Below are positions 22,408 through 25,665 of a stretch of 25,665 nt of DNA, in pieces; position 1 is the stretch's first letter, and the number at the start of each line of letters is the position of its first letter. A program made the position numbers and the translations under genes. The notes under the pieces were generated by a model, which was not told where the DNA came from, made no database searches, and saw only the letters and a program-made list of their open reading frames with translations. This DNA is from a virus, in the IMG/VR virus record IMGVR_UViG_3300042319_000547, positions 1 to 25,665 of that record. One strand, written 5' to 3'.

Positions 22408-22421
22408 ATATTTATAATAAA
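22408..22421 (+). promoter_or_regulatory. Candidate promoter upstream of the lysis cassette
   Basis: ATATTTATAATAAA occurs 27 nt before the leader ORF and 86 nt before the holin start. It repeats the box at 9225 letter for letter over 14 bases and marks a switch from glycan to lysis genes. Late promoter function would suit lysis timing, but is inferred. Confidence 0.4.
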
Positions 22422-22447
22422 ATCTATAACTAACGCGAAATATATAT

Positions 22448-22510
22448 ATGTTTTATACGCCCGATTTAATTGTATTTACTGATAAATTAAATAGTTTAAC
22501 TGTAAGATGA
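22448..22510 (+). CDS. Possible 20-aa leader peptide coupled to the holin
   Basis: An ATG after a TATATATA run opens a 20-codon frame whose TGA (22508-22510) overlaps the holin ATG as ATGA, the same junction type used throughout this genome. It may be a leader that tunes holin translation by coupling, a known theme for timed lysis genes. The peptide has no recognisable motif. The exact ATGA fit is the main support; chance cannot be excluded for so short a frame. Confidence 0.4.
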   Translation: MFYTPDLIVFTDKLNSLTVR

Positions 22511-22947
22511 AGACTTCTACCCTGATTATGTTATCGTTGCCAGCTGTGTCGGTATCATTTATTTGTGCATACTTTTTTGAAATTTCAATGAATAATTTTG
22601 AACAGTATCTAGCAGTTATTGCAGTAATGATATTAGATGGATTTTTTGGAATTATAAAAGGTATCCGTGTAGAAGGATTTCAAACAAGAAAAGCAATTAA
22701 TGTATTAAAAACATTGTTTACATGGATTTCAATACTCACGATACTACTCATGGTAGAAAAAGGGTTTCCTGGTACTGGATGGCTGTCTGAAACAATTATT
22801 ATGCCATTTATTGTGTTTCAAATAATGTCTGCACTTAAAAATGCATCATTGGCCGGATTTATTCAAAATGACTTACTCAATACTATATTAGATAAAATTG
22901 ATAAACACAAAGGGGGTCGTAATGAAAAACATGATAATCAAGATTAA
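22507..22947 (+). CDS. Phage holin, four-TM type (Phage_holin_4-like)
   Basis: Four hydrophobic stretches are visible, about residues 4-25, 34-53, 66-87 and 91-115, followed by a charged C-terminal tail rich in Lys, His and Asp. The second stretch contains Ile-Leu-Asp-Gly-Phe-Phe-Gly-Ile, matching the conserved Asp-x-x-x-Gly region of the toxin-secretion/phage-lysis holin family. The protein would sit in the inner membrane and permit the endolysin to reach the wall. It is directly followed by a small membrane protein and the amidase gene, a standard lysis cassette. No strong SD is visible before its ATG, consistent with coupling to the leader frame. The tail overlaps the next gene's start by 26 nt. 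Confidence 0.8.
   Translation: MKTSTLIMLSLPAVSVSFICAYFFEISMNNFEQYLAVIAVMILDGFFGIIKGIRVEGFQTRKAINVLKTLFTWISILTILLMVEKGFPGTGWLSETIIMPFIVFQIMSALKNASLAGFIQNDLLNTILDKIDKHKGGRNEKHDNQD
22911..22917 (+). promoter_or_regulatory. Shine-Dalgarno for 22922
   Basis: AGGGGGT lies 4 nt before the ATG at 22922 and decides that start over the upstream in-frame TTG at 22898. It is one of the few strong SD-like sequences in the window. Confidence 0.55.
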
Positions 22948-23188
22948 AAATAGTTTAATTGAATTATTTAAAGACGATAATTCTATTAATGAAAAATCAA
23001 TTATCGGATTTATGGCATTCATGATGATGGTAGTCACTTTAAGTATTGACATTTATACCGGTATAAAAGGATATGAACTGCCAATACATGAATTTGTATT
23101 TGATGGGTTCTTGTATATCACCATTGGTGCATTAGGAATTGCGTCATTTGATAAATTCTGGAGTAACCGAGGAAACGGAGACAAATGA
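22922..23188 (+). CDS. Small two-TM lysis-associated membrane protein, 88 aa
   Basis: Hydrophobic segments lie at about 26-47 (Met-rich, with Ser-Ile-Asp-Ile-Tyr at the end) and 66-80. A basic N-terminal amphipathic stretch precedes them and a polar Asn-Arg-Gly-Asn-Gly tail follows. Sandwiched between the four-TM holin and the amidase, it may be a second holin, antiholin or spanin-like partner, but no lipobox or family signature is seen. The AGGGGGT before ATG 22922 gives the start. Its end overlaps the amidase start as ATGA, so the two are coupled. A lysis role is positional inference; membrane location is well supported. Confidence 0.65.
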   Translation: MKNMIIKIKNSLIELFKDDNSINEKSIIGFMAFMMMVVTLSIDIYTGIKGYELPIHEFVFDGFLYITIGALGIASFDKFWSNRGNGDK

Positions 23189-24066
23189 TATTAAAAATAG
23201 GTTCACAAGGTAAAGAAGTAAAAGCACTTCAAGAGTTTTTAAAAGTTAATACTACTGGGACATTTGGTCCTAAAACTGATGCCGCTGTTAAAGCTTGGCA
23301 AAAATCTAATGGATTAAAAGATGATGGGATCGTAGGCCCTGCTACTTGGGATGCTATGGGATTAGCAACTACTGATAAATCGGAATTAATATATACAACA
23401 AAAAACGGTTTAATAATTAACAGGCACTATCTACCTAAAAGTGAGTATAAAGAAGGTCCTATAAAAGCAGAATGGCTGTTTTTACATCACACTGCTGGTT
23501 GGAATAATCCTTATAAAGATATAGATAGTTGGGGTAGAGATTCAAGAGGCGCAATTGCAACTGAGTTTGTAATAGGTGGTCCTAAAATTACTGGAGATAA
23601 TACCGATTATGATGGAGTAGTTACCCAAGCATTCCCAGCTGGGAATTGGGGATATCATTTAGGAAACAATGGATCTCCTGCTATGCATAAAAACTCTGTA
23701 GCAATAGAAGTTTGCAATTTTGGATATCTTGTAAATGGTAACGCCTATCAAGGTACTGCTGCCGAAAAATCTCAGATTGTAACATTGAATAAACCTTTTA
23801 GAGGCTATAAACAATGGCATAAATATTCAGATACCCAAATAGAATCCTTACGAAAATTAATTTTACATGTTGCTGATAGAGACAACATCGATGTAAGAGC
23901 AGGCCTGCCGGCTTTAATTAAAGAAAAAGGAGCTGATGCGTTTGAATGGAATAGTGATGCATATCATGGTAGAGTGAAGGGTTTATGGACTCATACTAAT
24001 ACCAGAAAAGATAAAACAGATATGTTTCCTCAACCTGAGTTGATGGATATGTTGGTAAGTTTATAG
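23185..24066 (+). CDS. Endolysin: PG-binding domain plus N-acetylmuramoyl-L-alanine amidase
   Basis: The N-terminal peptidoglycan-binding repeat (about 5-58) shows Gly-Ser-x-Gly-x-Glu-Val-x-x-Leu-Gln, Gly-x-Phe-Gly-Pro-Lys-Thr and Asp-Gly-Ile-Val-Gly-Pro-Ala-Thr-Trp. An Amidase_2 domain follows: Leu-His-His-Thr-Ala-Gly (100-105), Trp-Gly-Tyr-His-Leu-Gly (155-160), Ile-Glu-Val-Cys (174-177) and a late His270 with Asp279, the probable zinc ligands together with His101 or His102. The enzyme cuts the bond between MurNAc and the peptide stem. At 293 aa it is a normal modular endolysin, without signal peptide, so it needs the holin. GGAG precedes the ATG by 4 nt. It ends in TAG-TAA, followed by an AT-only inverted repeat. 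Confidence 0.95.
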   Translation: MILKIGSQGKEVKALQEFLKVNTTGTFGPKTDAAVKAWQKSNGLKDDGIVGPATWDAMGLATTDKSELIYTTKNGLIINRHYLPKSEYKEGPIKAEWLFLHHTAGWNNPYKDIDSWGRDSRGAIATEFVIGGPKITGDNTDYDGVVTQAFPAGNWGYHLGNNGSPAMHKNSVAIEVCNFGYLVNGNAYQGTAAEKSQIVTLNKPFRGYKQWHKYSDTQIESLRKLILHVADRDNIDVRAGLPALIKEKGADAFEWNSDAYHGRVKGLWTHTNTRKDKTDMFPQPELMDMLVSL

Positions 24067-24097
24067 TAAATAAAAAGTAACAGTATATTTTTATTTA
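24067..24097 (+). repeat. AT-only perfect inverted repeat after the endolysin gene
   Basis: TAAATAAAAA (24067-24076) and TTTTTATTTA (24088-24097) are exact reverse complements around an 11-nt loop. It begins at the second stop codon of the amidase gene. With no G-C pair it is a weak terminator at best, but it is perfect over 10 bp and may protect a 3' end or mark transcript ends. Confidence 0.4.
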
Positions 24098-24123
24098 TCA
24101 AATAATTTTCATAATATAATTAT

Positions 24124-24474
24124 ATGAATCTAAAACCAATATTTACATCATTTCTTCTGTTTGCAATAGGACAATTAGTAGTCTGGTTTCAGGTAAATGG
24201 TCCGATAATATGGCCACTAGCTAAACAGTACCGTTGGATATTACTCTTATTGGGCATTCCTATCACGTATATCTTTATGAAAGCAACTGAATCTGCTGTT
24301 ATCGGCTTTTCAGGAGAATTTTGGCCTGCTCGATTTGTTTCATTTGTGGTCGGCATATTTATTTTCAGTGTGTTAACGTGGGTATTCCGAGGGGAAGGCA
24401 TCAATATTAAAACAGCTGTATCTCTATGTTTAGCATTTACTATTATTTTTATCCAGCTCTTTTGGAAATCATAA
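24124..24474 (+). CDS. Hypothetical multi-pass membrane protein, 116 aa
   Basis: Four hydrophobic stretches can be drawn, about 7-24, 38-54, 70-86 and 96-113, with short polar loops. The protein opens with Met-Asn-Leu-Lys-Pro and ends in Lys-Ser. I do not recognise its family. It stands just after the endolysin, so a lysis accessory or superinfection-exclusion role is possible, yet nothing in the sequence shows either. There is a 57-nt AT-rich gap before it, including the inverted repeat at 24067, and a candidate promoter box overlaps its stop codon. The reading frame is clean and the antisense frame looks like a shadow. Confidence 0.7.
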   Translation: MNLKPIFTSFLLFAIGQLVVWFQVNGPIIWPLAKQYRWILLLLGIPITYIFMKATESAVIGFSGEFWPARFVSFVVGIFIFSVLTWVFRGEGINIKTAVSLCLAFTIIFIQLFWKS

Positions 24475-24487
24475 TATTTATATAAAA
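24474..24487 (+). promoter_or_regulatory. Candidate promoter upstream of 24504
   Basis: ATATTTATATAAAA precedes the nucleotidyltransferase-like gene by 16 nt, the same spacing as the 9225 box to the 9262 start. It differs from the 9225 and 22408 boxes by one shift in the TATAATA part. Tentative. Confidence 0.35.
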
Positions 24488-24503
24488 GACTATTATATCA
24501 ATC

Positions 24504-25520
24504 ATGTTAACAGAATACGAAACACAATCTGGTTTATCTCCAACTATTTGGAAAGACGAAACTATTCCGACTAGTATTCGTCTAGGATTATTAAAGATTG
24601 CAAAGTATTTTTATGACTTTTTAGATGTTAACGCTGCAATCAAAGATATAATACTCACCGGCTCATCTGTGAATTATAATTGGACTCCAAATTCTGATAT
24701 TGATTTACATGTTGTGATTGAATATTCTGATGTAGATAAAAATGAAGATCTTGTTCGTAATTTAATGATGGCTAAGAAAAGTATATGGAATTCTAAATAC
24801 CCATTAAAACTTGGAAATATGGATATTGAACTGTATGCACAGGATGCATCAGAGCCACACACATCAACCGGCGTATATTCATTAATGAAAAACAAATGGA
24901 TAAAAAAACCAAACTATCAAGAAATACAGATCGATGACCAAGAAATTGCAGAAAAAGCAGCTCCATTTGTATATATGATCAGTCAAATTAATGCAAACGA
25001 TACTACCGCATTAGAAGATATTGACCGACTACGTGATAAATTGAAAAAATTTAGAAAATGTGGGTTAGATGCCGGCGGAGAATATTCTATAGAAAATTTA
25101 GCATTTAAATGGTTACGTAATGAAGGATATCTAACTCGTTTATCAGAATTAAGAGAAAAAGTTATGATGCAAAACATGGAATTGACAGAAAATAAAACTA
25201 TTGATGTGGAATCTACAATACGTAGACATTTATATACTAAAGACAAATTAACTGATGACGAATGGTCGATGCTTTCTGAATACATGGATGCCGTAACAGA
25301 TCCAATGGGACAGTGGGAACACCCCGGCGTTTGCACTATAATACCAGGAAATGCTATTACAATGCAATTTGTTAATTATCCAGTATTTGGATTTGATGAC
25401 ACTGGCCATCACATTATAATGAAACCAAATGAACGACATAGATATCCCGGAAACAAAGTTTTTGAAATACCTATGAATAGAGCCGATTATTTAGAACTAG
25501 TAGAAAGATTAACGAGATGA
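24504..25520 (+). CDS. Nucleotidyltransferase-domain protein with C-terminal phage domain, 338 aa
   Basis: The minimal nucleotidyltransferase motif is clear: Gly53-Ser54 followed by Ser-Asp65-Ile-Asp67-Leu, with a third carboxylate probably at Asp107 (Met-Asp-Ile-Glu-Leu). Such domains add NMP to proteins, nucleic acids or small molecules. A middle helical region (about 145-245) contains Asp-Arg-Leu-Arg-Asp-Lys-Leu-Lys-Lys. The C-terminal 70 residues have Trp-Glu-His-Pro-Gly, Ile-Pro-Gly-x-x-Ile-Thr-Met, Tyr-Pro-Val-x-Gly-x-Asp-Asp-Thr-Gly and Tyr-Pro-Gly-Asn-Lys-Val-x-Glu-x-Pro-Met, a pattern I recall from small phage proteins of unknown role. The two parts look like a fusion. Its stop overlaps the next gene's ATG. 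Target of nucleotidylation is unknown. Confidence 0.75.
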   Translation: MLTEYETQSGLSPTIWKDETIPTSIRLGLLKIAKYFYDFLDVNAAIKDIILTGSSVNYNWTPNSDIDLHVVIEYSDVDKNEDLVRNLMMAKKSIWNSKYPLKLGNMDIELYAQDASEPHTSTGVYSLMKNKWIKKPNYQEIQIDDQEIAEKAAPFVYMISQINANDTTALEDIDRLRDKLKKFRKCGLDAGGEYSIENLAFKWLRNEGYLTRLSELREKVMMQNMELTENKTIDVESTIRRHLYTKDKLTDDEWSMLSEYMDAVTDPMGQWEHPGVCTIIPGNAITMQFVNYPVFGFDDTGHHIIMKPNERHRYPGNKVFEIPMNRADYLELVERLTR

Positions 25521-25665
25521 AATCAAGAGGGCTAGGAGACGATATTAAAAAAATAACATCTGCAACGCGTTTAGATCAACTGTCAAAACATATTGCTAAA
25601 ATATTAGATGAAGACTGTGGATGTGATAACCGACAAGAGTGGCTAAATGAAAAAACTAAAAATTG
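25517..25665 (+). CDS. Partial small conserved phage protein (GLGD...DCGC type), cut by window end
   Basis: The frame runs from ATG 25517 (ATGA with the previous stop) to the end of the window without a stop, so only 49 residues are seen. They include Gly-Leu-Gly-Asp-Asp-Ile near the start, a Thr-x-x-Thr helix, and Asp-Cys-Gly-Cys-Asp-x-Arg-x-x-x-Leu-Asn, a motif set I recall from many short phage proteins that lack an assigned function. The Cys-Gly-Cys may bind metal. The incomplete end is an edge effect. Confidence 0.7.
   Translation, partial: MKSRGLGDDIKKITSATRLDQLSKHIAKILDEDCGCDNRQEWLNEKTKN

Noticed and set aside
1-25665. tRNA genes, integrase, attachment sites or insertion sequences
   Set aside because: Reading both strands gave no cloverleaf-like stretch, no transposase or integrase motif and no terminal repeats; gaps between genes are all under 100 bases.

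Overview
The window is a stretch of an AT-rich tailed-phage genome. All supported genes lie on the + strand and are packed tightly, most with ATGA or TAATG junctions or overlaps of 8-29 nt. The phage identification rests on a T4-type sliding clamp and two-subunit clamp loader, a trimeric dUTPase, a DUF3310-type protein, a Cas4/RecB-like nuclease, two separate holin-type genes, a modular amidase endolysin and a small protein ending near a DCGC motif that is common in phages. The T4-like replisome suggests a large myovirus. The host cannot be fixed. Many genes lack a clear Shine-Dalgarno sequence and start after A/T runs, which would suit a Bacteroidota host, but that is only inference. I saw no tRNA, CRISPR array, insertion sequence or integrase.

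Layout. (1) 1-690: an unknown protein and a Pam3-gp28-type small holin, closed by a good intrinsic terminator. (2) 741-4472: an unknown protein, a cytidylyltransferase-like protein with an altered HxGH motif, a QueD-like (T-fold) protein, a GT-B glycosyltransferase, and a tRNA-guanine-transglycosylase (TGT)/DpdA-like protein overlapping that glycosyltransferase by 8 nt. This may be a nucleobase or DNA modification module. (3) 4485-9223: replication and nucleotide metabolism: clamp (gp45), dUTPase, clamp loader large subunit (gp44), two small proteins, clamp loader small subunit (gp62), a DUF3310-like protein, a PDDEXK nuclease with four cysteines, and a SLOG-fold protein. (4) 9262-22380: a 13-kb glycan island with GT4 and GT2 glycosyltransferases, two SDR sugar-nucleotide enzymes, a 2-hydroxyacid dehydrogenase, a CMP-sugar synthetase, a methyltransferase, a NeuB-type synthase, a DUF616-type glycosyltransferase and others. 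(5) 22448-24474: a lysis cassette of leader peptide, four-TM holin, small membrane protein and PG-binding/amidase endolysin, followed by another membrane protein. (6) 24504-25665: a nucleotidyltransferase-domain protein and the start of a small conserved phage protein cut by the window edge.

How the genes may work together. Region 3 supplies processivity, dUTP removal and DNA processing for phage replication. Region 2 could place a 7-deazaguanine-type base in nucleic acid, but most of the precursor pathway would have to lie outside the window or come from the host. Region 4 reads as a near-complete route to an activated nonulosonic (sialic-acid-like) sugar, NeuB then NeuA, with transferases that could attach glycans to virion proteins, host surface or DNA. 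The target cannot be read from sequence. The core of the island (about 12963-20933) looks more AT-rich than its edges, so it was probably assembled from several sources.
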